Source: Geosiphon pyriformis | Taxonomy: Eukaryota; Glomeromycota; Glomeromycetes; Archaeosporales; Geosiphonaceae | DNA: 64,000 nt | Reading direction: 5' to 3' | Assembly (NCBI GenBank): GCA_016748015.1 | Contig: JAAOMT010000706.1 | Location: forward strand, 234,764-298,763 | In this document: positions 41,421 through 52,080 of the stretch, in pieces | Numbering within the stretch: the stretch's first letter is position 1 | How the letters are laid out: each line of letters opens with the position of its first letter | The notes under the pieces: generated by a model | Told to the model about the DNA's origin: nothing | The model's input: only the letters and a program-made list of their open reading frames with translations | Databases searched by the model: none | Program-made: the position numbers and the translations under genes

Positions 41421-42968
41421 ATGTCAAAAAACATGGACCAAAAGCGAACAGCAATCTCCTTGAAGACTAAAAAGGCTCTCTGCCAGTACAAACTAGAGCA
41501 TTTTAACTATTCAGCAAATAGACTTATCAAAATATTTAATCTAAAAGTTGACCACTCCACTGTAACAAAGATACTCACAAAATCAGACTAATGGATTGAA
41601 AAAAATGTATCTAACAACTCTAGTCAATTGACAAAGAACAGGAAAGAAATGTTTCTGAAGATAAATGATGCACTGGGAGAATGGATGCTTGGAGTACTAG
41701 CTACCAACTGCATTTTTACTGGAAAAATTTTACAAATGAAAGCCCTCAAGTTTGCTGAAAAGTTTCCAGAAGAAAATAACTTTAAAGCATCAAATGGTTG
41801 GTTAGAAAAGTTCAAGAAACATCATAATTTGCACCACATTAAGATGCATGGCAAAGCAAACAGTGCCTTCTTAGAAATTTTACCAAAAAAACAAGAGAAA
41901 CTGTGTGAAATTATCAGCAAATATAATCTAAATAATGTTTACAATGCCGATAAGACAGCATTATTCTTTAGAATGCCACCAAATACAACTTTGGCAACAA
42001 GATCTACCTCTGGTACCAAGCATGATAAGAGTCGAATTATCATACTTCTTGCTTGTAATACAACAGGCAGCATCAAGTTGCAGTTTTTAATTATTGGCAA
42101 AGCCACAAAGCCACGATGTTTTTGCAATATTAATATGAATGCACTTCCAATTATTTATTATTACAATACAAAAGCATAAATGCAAACTGATATTTTTAGT
42201 GAATGGCTTAATTTATTAAATGAAGAAATGCATCACAAGAAAAAAAAGATTTTGCTATTGCTTAATAATACTGGTTCCCATAGTAGAGAATTTTTTGTAT
42301 TATCTAATATTATGATTAGATATCTACCATCCAATACAACATTCCATTTGCAACCATTAGATGTAGGAATTATTGCATCTTTTAAGGCACAATATTAAAA
42401 GTTGTTTTTTTTCCATCTTATTAATCAGTATGATGACAAGATTCCAATATCAACAGTAACATTAAAAAATGCAGTTGACTTTCTAATTAATGTGTGGTCA
42501 GCAGTAACAACAACTACAATCCAAAACTGTTGGCATCATATGGAAATTTTGAATAATAGTTAAATGCCAGCCCATTCATTAGATATTGAACAAAAAGTAC
42601 AAGTTCTTATTGAGCATGTTGATATTGATAAGCTATTGACAATAGATTTCATTAATATTGACAAGTTTAAACCATTATTCACTTATGCCTCAGAGAATGA
42701 AATTGTGGATCTTATTAACAACAAGTATAATAGAAATTCTAATGTAAATGAAGATTTAGAAAGTGAAAATGAAGATGAATCTTTGTCTTTGCTATCTATA
42801 TATTAAGATAAAATTGCACTTGAAGATACATTGCACTATTGTGAAGAGCAGTATAGTGAAAAAGTTGATTCAGACTTTTTTAAAACTTTGAGAACATTAA
42901 TTCATAATACTGTTTTCAAAGTTTAAGAAGAGAAAAAACAGTTGCAAATAGATAGCTTTTTTAAATAA
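41421..42968 (+). pseudogene. Pogo/Tigger transposase
   Basis: From ATG 41421 to TAA 42966-42968 a single frame of 515 codons, without indels, is broken by about six stops at Gln or Trp positions (first at 41589). N-terminal helix-turn-helix of CENP-B type: LKTKKALCQYKLEHF, IKIFNLKVDHSTVTKIL. A second CENP-B-like HTH follows (ALKFAEKF, FKASNGWLEKFKKHH). The DDE core has NADKTALFFRMPPN (first Asp), LLLLNNTGSHS (family has DN, so the second catalytic Asp is now Asn) and LQPLDVGIIASFK (third acidic position). The C-terminus ends QLQIDSFFK, a PCNA-binding (PIP) motif. The pogo family is known to carry such a motif. Inactive by stops and by the Asp change. Confidence 0.88.
42939..42962 (+). other. 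PIP-box motif at transposase C-terminus
   Basis: The codons read Q-L-Q-I-D-S-F-F, which fits Q-x-x-[ILM]-x-x-[FY]-[FY], two codons before the stop. PCNA binding by pogo transposase is established for the Drosophila element; for this one it is an inference from the motif. Confidence 0.6.
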
Positions 42969-43088
42969 AATATATATAATTGGTTATTATATTATGCATG
43001 TGATATATAGATCATGTAATAAGATATTGATCATTTTTTATAGTCCTATCTCTCTATAGTCATCACAAATGTGCTGACCAAAAGATGT

Positions 43089-43109
43089 GATTATAAAGAG
43101 AGTTCACTG
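43089..43109 (-). repeat. Pogo right terminal inverted repeat
   Basis: The reverse complement is CAGTGAACTCTCTTTATAATC, matching the left end at 38872-38892. Followed by TA. Confidence 0.88.
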
Positions 43110-43111
43110 TA

Positions 43112-43639
43112 TTGGCATGATTTATTGCAGATTTCTTCTCATCCAGGAATGTTGTTCCACATTTTTTCATCCAATAAGGTTTCCCACAAGCAAGACAAGA
43201 TTTATTGTCCTATTTTCTTTGTCATTTTGGTCATTCAAAGTATTTTAGTATACATAGACAGCAATAGAATTTGGTTACTGTAGAGTATTCCTTATCGTCA
43301 CTATAACATGTACCTATTGATAACAATTTTTTGCCACAATCAATACATACTAGTTTTGGTTAGCAATAATTAGTTGGTTGTGGTAGAGTATAGGTGTATA
43401 GAATATAGTTGTGGTAATGGTTAGTATTGGCTCTTCTCCTTTCTCTTTTCCTTTTTTTTTGTTACTCTTTCCCCATTCTCAAGTTGGTATCAGCTCAGTA
43501 TTGTCCATGTTTGATTGGTATTTTTGGTAAGTTTTTTTTTTTGCTTTTTCTTTTTATTGTCACCTCAGAATGGTATCAGTAATAGTTTGTTGTAATTGTT
43601 GTCAGCCCAGGAAATTTAATAGACTTTCCAAGTAGGTTT
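43112..43639 (-). pseudogene. pol: B2 Cys-rich module
   Basis: Minus-strand blocks FYCCLCILKYFE, DNKSCLACGKPYW and KCGTTFLDEKKSA (about 43120-43260) match B5 (YCRPCLLKKFG, DNTSCLVCGEIL). This is the family-B version of the module between protease and dUTPase. It ends at the pogo insertion. Confidence 0.72.
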
Positions 43640-44230
43640 TTCTTCTTCATTATCAAATTCAATGAGAGGTGTTGATAGTGTAATAATAGGCTTAAAGTGG
43701 CTACACGTCACTGGTACATGTGTATATTGACTATTTTGGCTAAGTTAAAGCTTCTGCATGGACCAATTGAGTGTCACGTTAATTTTGGACAACCAATTAT
43801 TGCCAACAAGTGCTTAGTACTACATTGCTTCTATCACAAGAACTTTAATAAGTACTATAATGCCATTGATTTCAATAGGTAAATCATCAATTTTTCCAAT
43901 TAGAGTTTTGGTTGCTCTATTGGCTGTTATAATTCTGGTACTGGCAGTGTGATCAACTTGACAACCTAATTGGTTCATGAGTTGTTATGTAATAATGCTG
44001 CCTGTTGACTCACTATCTAATATGAGTTTAATGAAGTGACCATCAACTTTAGTATTAGTGTACATGGTGGTAATTAGTTTTTTTTCAAGTGCTGCTCTGC
44101 TGAATAAAAGTGTGGATGATAGTTTTTCAAGTTTAAATGAGAAGATTGCTGCTAGTGATTTATTGTTAGTGATAGTGGCTGGAAGTATATTGCTGGTAAG
44201 TGATTGTGTTTGGTTGGTTTTCACATTATT
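43640..44230 (-). pseudogene. pol: B2 aspartic protease
   Basis: Open piece 43985-44224 with active site LILDSESTGSIIT (about 43985-44025), then MNQLGCQVDHTAS and LIGKIDDLPIEINGI, VLVIEA and ALVGNNWL. DSES instead of DSGS is one G-to-A change. Stops appear between the blocks. Upstream is the Gag tail. Confidence 0.8.
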
Positions 44231-46382
44231 AGATGGAGCATTTTCTGGGGTAATCAGGAAACTTAAATAATTCTGAAAACTTGGGTTTTGGGTATACCTG
44301 GTTCCTAAACTCTACTGGCATGATTCTAATAGTTGGGCTGAGGAACTGGGGATCAGTTGGTACATAACCATTGCTGATCTCCAGTTTTGCTGTATATAAA
44401 TAATTCTTGGTCTTTGATTTTCAGGTGTCAGGTGAGCTGAGTTTAAGAGTGGTGGTTAAATTGCTGGAGTTTGATAAATTATCTGTAGTTGTGGTAGTTG
44501 ATAAATTATGGGTGTTGTTGGTTAATAAATTGGAGCTTGATATACTGATATTTGATAAATTGGCTATTGTGTCATTTGAGTATAATAAGATGAGTATTGA
44601 TCCTGATTTGGTTATTGATTTGGGGTTTGAAACCTGTGATTAGGGTTTCAATATTGGTTTTCCAATTATGAGTTATTATTATAAGAATAGCAGTCAATTT
44701 TCAAATGGTCTTGTTTACCATAGTAGTGGCAAATACATGTCTCTTGCTGCCATGGCTGATTGGATAATAATAAAGAATGCGACTGATTTTGGGAGCAATT
44801 CACATTTTCAGAATTATGGCATCATTGGAATAGTTGATAGATTATGTAATTGTCAGCTAAGTATCTTTTTAGTTTCTGATTAATTGAATTACTGAATTGT
44901 TTTAATTTAGAATCCAAGTCAGATGATCTATTCATAACTAGGTTTATGGCTTAAACATGATTAGTCTCTAATTCAGCAGTTTCAAAATCTCTAGCATTGA
45001 TGACTGTGGCTTGCAAGTTGGTTGGATGTAGTAGACATACACATTACAGAATACTGCTGCATAATCCACAAATAAATTGATTTATAATTTGAGCCACTGT
45101 AAAATAATCAGCATTAATTGTTTATATCTGGTGCAGATTTCTATAGAAGCATCCCAAGTAAGTGGTAACAGCTTCTGTTTCTCCTTGTTTTATGGTAATA
45201 AAGGTGTTGGCTAACCAGTTGATACTGTTATTATTGCTGAAATATCATAGAAATTTAAGCTTGAAGACATTGAAATCTTGGAGTTTGTTGACCAAACTTT
45301 AATACCAAAAGTTGGTAATATTCTAGAAAAAATAGAGAATGGCTTGCATGGCTCTGGCATTGTTTCATCTATTGGCTGTAATGGCTTTTTCCATATTGTT
45401 TAGCCACACTTGGGCATTGTCCTCTTTGCCAGTGAATTTTTTGAGTTTTGCTATTGGAGCATAGGCCATTGGATCCAAATTTGGTTATTGTAGTAGTTGA
45501 AGTGGTAATTGCTAAAGTAGTATTGGCAGCTGTTGAAGTTGTTCAGCAATCAAATCAATTGGTTGCTGATTAATGATGATTTCTGGAGGTAAGTTTTGTG
45601 AATTAATTAACTTGGGGTTTGGATTGTTTTGTGTTTGCTGGGTTTGAATATCTGGAGTTTCAATTTCTGGATTTTCTGCAATCAGCTTTTGATAATTAAA
45701 TTCTTGATTCTTTTCTTTTTCTTCTTCTGATGTCATTATTTTCCAAAGACTTGCAGTTCTGAAATCTGGTAAAGATAGTGGTGATTGGAATCTTAATGGC
45801 ATTGGCAATCGCAATTTAAATCTTTTAAAGTAATTGCCATAGGTTCCTAATAATTTTAGTTTTTTTTTGTTTACTTTGAAATAAAAGTTGTCCAAATGTT
45901 AATGTTATGTTTAATGTGGATATGCCTGTTGATGCAATGTTAATGATACTTCTAGATATGTGATAATATGATGAATATAGTGAAAATTCAATTCTTTGTT
46001 TCTTCCACATTGGTAATTATATTCCTGTTGGTATTGCTGCTGGTGTTTGTAGTTTTCCTTTGCCTTTGTTTGTGTAGGTGATTGGGTATCTTTGTTGTGT
46101 GTGATGTTCAATTTCTTTATTGATTTCAATGAGAATTGCTGTAAAATTATAATTTACTGGTAGACTGGTATTTTGAATTAATTTGTTGTAGAAATTTCCT
46201 CTGGTTAAATCAGTTTCTATTGGTACTTCTAGCAAATATGAGATTCTTTCATTGACATAAAAATTGAAGACTGATTCTGTTGATAAGTGATTGCTGTTTA
46301 ATTCCAAGTGTTGACAGTAATATTGAAATAAGAATTTAGTGAATCTTAAATGGTTTGTCCTTATTCTTTCTGGTTTTGCCAC
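44231..46382 (-). pseudogene. gag: B2 Gag
   Basis: The frame opens with GTG at 46382 in the context TTAAAAGTGGCA. The N-terminal open part (46017-46382) includes RIRTNHLRFTKFLFQYY, FNFYVNERISYLLEVP and NYNFTAILIEINKEIEHH. A Gln-rich segment follows; the frame slips by one near 45,880 and continues at 45512-45895 (SEEEKEKNQEFNYQK, PPEIIINQQPIDLIAEQ). The capsid-like part (IAKLKKFTGKEDNAQVWLNNMEKA) lies near 45350-45450, and a degraded zinc knuckle (CHYYGKQDHLKID) near 44700-44745. There is no ATG in the N-terminal open frame. Stops are Gln- and Trp-derived. Confidence 0.82.
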
Positions 46383-46433
46383 TTTTAAATGGTTGTTTGT
46401 TGGTGCTGGTTTTCTGTAGAATTATATCTTACA

Positions 46434-46445
46434 GAGAGCACCAAA
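46434..46445 (-). promoter_or_regulatory. B2 primer binding site
   Basis: On the minus strand TTTGGTGCTCTC directly follows the 5' LTR. Identical in its first ten bases to the A2 and A3 site. A TTCTACAG acceptor-like sequence lies about 20 bp further (46414-46421). Confidence 0.72.
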
Positions 46446-47319
46446 TATTACAGATGATTATTTGGAGTCTCAAAGCAAATAACAAATCCATAACTTGGTG
46501 CTCAATTGATATAATGATTTTGGTTTCTAAAGGTGGTATAAATCTGAAGGTTTTAATAATCTGAAGGTTTTAATAATCTGAAGGTTTTGTTGTGGAATTC
46601 TTTGTATAATGAACAGAGATTCAATTGATTGTTTTATCAGTAGCTTTCCAAAACTGCAGTTTTGTCAATTTTTTTCTCAGCATGATGGCTGATAATTTTT
46701 CTGGTAAGATATCTTCAATTCTGAGTGTCTATTTTTATTCTTAGGTCTTTTACCAGTACTATATCCTGACATCAGTATTTTCATGCATGAATTTTTTTAA
46801 ATTAAGTTAGCAAAACAAAGAAAGTAAAGCAAGAAAAGAAATAAAAACATAAACCAAGGCAATTGCAAGTTAGTATTCTATTAATAGCTGTGATTAAGAG
46901 CTATTGTTTTAGTATAATTAAGTATCAATTACTATCAACATGAAGGGTTGATAGCAAGAATGGATTAAGATAGTGAATAATTATTTATTGATATTTTTGT
47001 ATAGAAAGATTGCTTAGATCAAATCTAAACTGAGAAGTCTGTCTTTTCTACTTTTAATGCTACTGCTATATATACATAATTGAGATTTCTCAATTCCTTA
47101 ATTCTTTATACCAGAAATCCTAAAATTCCTGAAATCCTGCAATTTCTTTTGAGAAAAATCCTAGAATTCTGGAATCTTGCGATTTCTTGTATGAAAATTC
47201 TGAAATTTCTGGAATCCTGCAATTTTTCTGAGAAGAATCCTAGAATTTCATATTTACTATGGCTATTCCTGATTGACTAATTTATATGCTAATATACTTC
47301 CTATATTCTATAAGTAACA
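46446..47319 (-). repeat. B2 5' LTR
   Basis: This 874-bp family-B LTR runs on the plus strand from TATTACAG (ancestrally TGTTACAG) to GTAACA at 47319. It has the same AATCCTGGAATTC-type array (about 47090-47255) and TATA box complement (TATATATACAT, about 47068) as B1, B3 and B8. Confidence 0.88.
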
Positions 47320-48239
47320 TTTTCTATATGTAAGATTAAATAGTATGTGTTTTGTAGTATTTGTTTTAGTGTTCTGTATGCTAGTAATACTGATGGAATA
47401 AAGATATCCCATTTCTGCTCAAAATCTGTTAAGACTTTGGCTAAAGATTTACACAATGTTTTGTTGAAATATTCTACAAGTCCATTTGTTTAAGGATGAT
47501 AAAGTGATGATAGAGGTCTTTTGATATTGAATTGTTTACAAATTTCTTGTATCAAGTTGTTCACAAAATATGTTCCTTGATCAGATAAAAGTTCAATTGG
47601 GCATTCATGTCTACAAATAATGTTTTCATAAATAAAATCTGCTACTAATTTTGCATCTGTTTTTTGGATGGCTCTAGCTTTAGGCCATTTGGTGAAATAA
47701 TCTACTGCAACTGCAATATAACAATTTCCTTAGGTTGTAATAGGTAATAGTCTGACTAAATCAATTCCAACTCTGTCGAAAGATTGTCCAACTTTGATTG
47801 GATTTAAAGGTTTTGTGAGATGAATTCCTCCTCTTCTTTAACAACTATCACAAAATTCTACATATTGTTAAATGTTTTTTTGCATGTGAGGCCAAAAGTA
47901 ATATTCAAAAGTTCTTTAAATTGTTTCATCTCTTCCCAAGTGTGCTGAAGAAGGATCTGTGTGCATATTGTATAGAATTGTTTTTTTTTCATTTTCTTGT
48001 ATTAATCTGAGTAGTTGATTTGGATTTCTGCAATTTTTGTAATAAATTTTGTTGTGGTGTATGAAATATTGTTTGAATTGGTGTTGTAATCGATGTTTTT
48101 TACTTGGAGACCAATTTTCGGGCATGGTAAGAGTCTCCAAATAGTTTTTGATGTTGTTGTAATTTCTGGAATCTATTGTTGTTTGGTTATTTTTGTTGAT
48201 AGTTGGTAAGTTGTAATGAAATTGTTGTTGGTATTAATC
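47320..48239 (-). pseudogene. pol: A3 integrase, N-terminal and core part
   Basis: Open piece 47916-48140: PENWSPSKKHRLQHQFKQYF and MHTDPSSAHLGRDETI, which here keeps both His of the zinc domain. The core continues as DLVRLLPITT (about 47740-47790), the second Asp block LLSDQGTYFVN (about 47560-47600) and GLVEYFNKTLC (about 47455-47485). It is cut at 47320 by B2 in the block DLTYG. Confidence 0.85.
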
Positions 48240-49638
48240 TTGTTTCATTCTTGAGAGACTGTTCACATTGGTGTGTAGTTTTCTTGGTTTGTAATGTACA
48301 ATATATTTGTAATTTGCTAGAAAGTCATTCTATTGAAACTGTTTGACACTTTGTTTGGTTTTTTTTTATTAAGCCATTTGAGGCCAATATTGTCAGTTAT
48401 AATGTCAAATTTTTTTCTATTCTTTAGATATTGTTGAAAATGTTTAATAGCCCAAATGACTACAACAGCTTCTAATTCAGTTGAGCCATATTTGAGTTTT
48501 GTTGGCTTGAGTGTTCTACTAACATAGGCAATAACTTGTTCCTGACCATTTTCATCCAATTGTAACAGAATGGCACCAAAAGCTATATGTAAAGCATCAG
48601 TGGCTAGTTGGAATTGTTTGTTGAAATTTGAGTAAATAAGAACTAAAGCTGTTGTTAATTTTGTTTTGAAGGTGTCAAAGGCTTTCTGTTGTTTTTCAGT
48701 TCATTGATATGGCACGTTTTTGTTGGTAAGATAGTTGAGTGGTTTGGCAATCTCTGAGAATTTTTTTATGAATTTTTGATAGTAGGAGATTAATTCTACA
48801 AATCTTTGTAGCTCTGTGGTATTTCTGGGTGTTTGAAAGTTTTTAACAGCACTAATTGTTTCAGGATTTGGTTTGACTCCATCTTTGCTAACAATATGTC
48901 CAAAAAAAATTAAACTTGTTTTTCCAAAGTAACATTTTTCAATGTTCAACTTTAATCTTGCTTTCTATAATCATTGAAAAACTTCTCACAAATAGATAAG
49001 ATAGGCTTTAAAACTTGGTAAGTATATATTAGTGTTATTAAAATAGACAACTACTGATTGCCATAAGAGTCTTTCATATACAACATTCATGAGTTGCTAA
49101 AATATTGCTGGTGCATTGCAGAATTCAAAAGGCATAACATTGAACTCATAATTTCTTTCTTGAGTAGTAAATGCTGTTTTGAGTCAATCTTTTAGATCTA
49201 TTTTAACTTGCCAATATCCACTTTTCAAGTCTAAAGTTGAGAAGAACTTGGCTTTTCCTAAAGCATCTAGCATGTCATTAATTCTTAAAAGAGGATAGGC
49301 ATCTTTAATTATTATACTGTTCAGTTGGTAATAGTCAACACAAAATCTGATTTTTTCATTTTTTTTTTAACAAAGACTACTGATAAGACCCAAGAACTTT
49401 TTAATGATTGAATTAATCCATTATTGAGCATTCTTTGGACTTCTTTTCTAATGAATTGGTAACTGGCAAGTGGAACTTGATAAGTTTGTTGTTGTTTTGG
49501 TAGAGCATCTGCTGTATGAATCTGATGTTGAACAATATTAGTTTTTCTAAGATTATTGTTGTCTTTTGCAAATATGTTAGTGAATTCAGCTATTAGCTGT
49601 TTTAATTGTCTTTGTTGTTGAGGTTCTAAGAGATTCAT
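48240..49638 (-). pseudogene. pol: A3 reverse transcriptase and RNase H
   Basis: RT entry LEPQQQRQLKQLIAEFTNIFA and PLASYQFIRKEVQRML are open at 49321-49638. The thumb MNIEKCYFGKTSLIFFGHI is open at 48701-48949. The active site near 49020-49050 reads VVYFNNTNIY, so both Asp are lost. RNase H (48317-48559) has DENGQEQVIAYVSRTLKP, YGSTELEAVVVIWAIKHFQ and FDIITDNIGLKWL with the catalytic Asp intact. One frameshift lies between RT core and thumb. Confidence 0.86.
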
Positions 49639-50829
49639 GTTGATTCAAAAGAGTTTTTCTTTCAAAAGATGGTAGTTTTCAGTAGTAAGAATGATGTTTG
49701 AATTTGAAAGTAGTGTATGTTTTATAATTTCGATGAAATTAGAGACAATTTGAGGGTTTTTATTTTGGAAAATATTGCTGTGTATGATTCCAATTTCTAA
49801 TTTATTCAATAAGACAATAGGGTAATTATTGGAATTGTAGAATGTAACTCAAAATTTTTTTATTCTTTTGGGAATATAAACATTTAAGATTGAGATTTTA
49901 TGCTTTAAACAGATTTATTTATTGGATTCAAAGATTTGTTGGATAGTGGTGGGTTTTGAGCAAGTGTAGATTTCTTGATGTTCTCTAAAAGATGAAATGA
50001 TAATTGGTTGGAGAAGTTGAAAAATCTGGTAAGATTCATTCTATGTATTGAAAGCTATGTTTATTGGCACTGTAAATCATCTAGTTGAACCAAAACTTTG
50101 AGTTCCTTTTTCATTTCTTCCCAATTGTTCTCTGTTATTTACTGATTGTAAACCTAAAATGTTGATTAAGGGTAAATAAATTGCTTGGGCAATTTTTTCA
50201 GCATGTTCAATTCTAAATGGTTTGTTTGTTTCATTTTGTAACATGATAATAATGTTTCTAATATATTCTGCATCTATGACTTCTTCTTTAATATTGATTC
50301 CTTTGCTTGCCAATAATAATTGGAAAGCAATTTGTACTATTGCTTCTGGTAGTATTTCAAGAACAATTCTGAGATTAATTTTGGTTAAAAATTTTGGTTG
50401 AAAAACCAAAGTATCTTTGCCAGGATATCTTAAGTTATATCCTGCATCAATTTCATGAGCTTTTTCTGGTTTTATTCTTTTTCCATTGTTGTCAAAGTAT
50501 TTAAGTTGTATAATAAGCTGGTTTTCAGTAAGATAGATTGGGATTGTTATACTTTTTTCTTTTGGCTTATGTTCTCCAAATTCAATTTTTTCTTGGTCAT
50601 TTTTACTGGATAAGGAGATGCTAAGAGCATAGCATTCTAGACACCATTTGTCATCACAAGACATTATGTATTCTTCACACAATTGAATGTTCATTTGCTC
50701 TAATCATTGAATTTGAGCTTCTTGGGTTGAGTATGTATGACTTGTAATTTGGTGGTATATTTCTACTTCATTTTTATAATTGAATCCAGTTAATTTCATT
50801 GTATATTCAATGTACTCAGATTCTTTCAT
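49639..50829 (-). pseudogene. pol: A3 dUTPase domain
   Basis: Open piece 50077-50694. Cys pair CEEYIMSCDDKWCLEC, motif 1 HEIDAGYNLRY (Asp to Asn at one position), motif 2 eroded (AFQLLLASKGI), motif 3 EVIDAEYIRN, motif 4 EKIAQAIYLPL, motif 5 GTQSFGSTR. Among A1, A2 and A3, different motifs are damaged in each copy, which points to an intact common ancestor. Confidence 0.85.
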
Positions 50830-51198
50830 TTAATGGACATCTTCCTGTGTGGCTCTATTAATTAAAGCCATTGTTAAATCAAAGATCATTTTAGCATTAT
50901 AAGGATAGTAGTAAAGTTTGTTAAGAACATTGTTATATGCTGCATCAAAAGATGTTCTTCTTTTAACTTTTTCCAAAATTAATAGGGCATATTGGCAGGT
51001 TTGGTCACATACTCCTTCTCTTATTGTAACATCAATCCAGTTGTATTCTTCTGGTAGCATATCTCCACATGTAAGGCAAAAAGTGTTGTCCCATTTTCCA
51101 CTTCTTTTGGGATATTCAAATCGTTCCCTATAGCATGCTTTGCAAAAGTAGTAGATATGAGTTTCATATTCTTCTTCTGGGAAAATACATGCTCCCAT
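50830..51198 (-). pseudogene. pol: A3 Cys-rich module
   Basis: Open 122-codon piece with YYFCKACYRERFEYPK, DNTFCLTCGDMLPEEYNW and VCDQTCQYA, then the helical block YNNVLNKLYYYPYNAKMIFDL. It aligns end to end with A1 6432-6800. Confidence 0.75.
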
Positions 51199-52080
51199 TG
51201 ATAAAAGTTTTTTTTTACAATCTTTGCATTTAAGTAAGATATAAAGTAGTTGTTTTCATAGTTTTGGTGTGGAATATCTAACTACATTCTATTCTTTGGT
51301 CTCCTTAAAGATTTCTTGTTCTGTTTTTTCAGCCCAACTGGATGTTAATCCAAGAGCCATAAAGGTTTTGGTAATTGGTAGTTTTTTCTTCTCTTTAAAT
51401 TCAAATACTGAGGCTTTTTCAAATCTTTTATTAAAAATATCACAGATGGCAGGTATTTTGGTGTATTGTCCTTGATATGAAATCTTCAATTCCTGAGTTT
51501 TCCAATCTAAATTTGCATTGGTCTTGAAAAGTCAATTATTTTTGATGAAAGCTTGGTATTGGAGTGCATCCATAACTAAAACTTTGACTGGAATAGTAAT
51601 TCCATTAATGGTGAATGGGAAATTGTCAATTTCTCTTACTGATGTCTTTTTTATATTATCTGCTATAACAATTACAGTTTGGGCTGGTCTGTTAACAGTT
51701 CTTTAAAGCTGTTGCATTAACTGATAGGTAATAATACTTCCAGCTGATCTACTGTCTAAGATTAACCAAATTGGTTTTCTTTCTACTTTAGCTTCTGTAT
51801 ACATAGCAGTAATTGTTTTTTGTTCATTGACTGCTGTATTGCTAAGCAAGAATGGTGATTTATTGGCTTCAAATTCGAATGGAAATATATCTGAAAGATT
51901 GATATTTTGGGCAATTTGGGCTGGTAAAATAGTATTGTTGGAAGGATTTGATCTTGTTGCTGCAACTTTACCTTTAAAAAGTGCAGTTTGTTGAAAATCC
52001 GATTCTTCAGACATTGTAAGATAACTGGATTGAGTGTGATAGTGATTGGGTTTTTGCTGACCAGAATTTTGAGGAACCAA
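51199..52080 (-). pseudogene. pol: A3 aspartic protease
   Basis: Active site WLILDSRSAGSIITYQL (about 51725-51775) in the open piece 51703-52080. The downstream part 51289-51489 includes SYQGQYTKIPAICDIFNK and SSWAEKTEQEIFKETKE. A stop replaces an Arg or Gln near 51703. Confidence 0.83.

Larger units (their letters stand above)
38870..43111 (+). mobile_element. Pogo/Tigger-type DNA transposon with TA duplication
   Basis: Inverted termini CAGTGAATTCTCTTTATAGTC (from 38872) and, read inward from 43109, CAGTGAACTCTCTTTATAATC are flanked by TA on both sides (38870-38871, 43110-43111). This is the Tc1/mariner superfamily signature. Subterminal TATAGTCAC-like repeats occur at both ends (about 38885-39065 and 43040-43095) and may be transposase-binding sites. 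The 4,238-bp body holds a pogo-type transposase in its right third and, divergently oriented, remnants of another gene in its left half. It interrupts the Cys module of B2. Confidence 0.9.
43112..47319 (-). mobile_element. B2: proximal half of a family-B Ty3/gypsy element
   Basis: Minus-strand element from its 5' LTR (46446-47319) through gag and protease to the Cys module, where the pogo transposon cuts it. The remainder is most likely the B4 segment (32459-36658). Its 5' end at 47319 abuts the interior of A3 integrase (sequence homologous to A1 near 2920), showing that B2 inserted into A3. Confidence 0.85.

Noticed and set aside
41421-42968. Functional pogo transposase
   Set aside because: About six in-frame stops and replacement of the second catalytic Asp by Asn.
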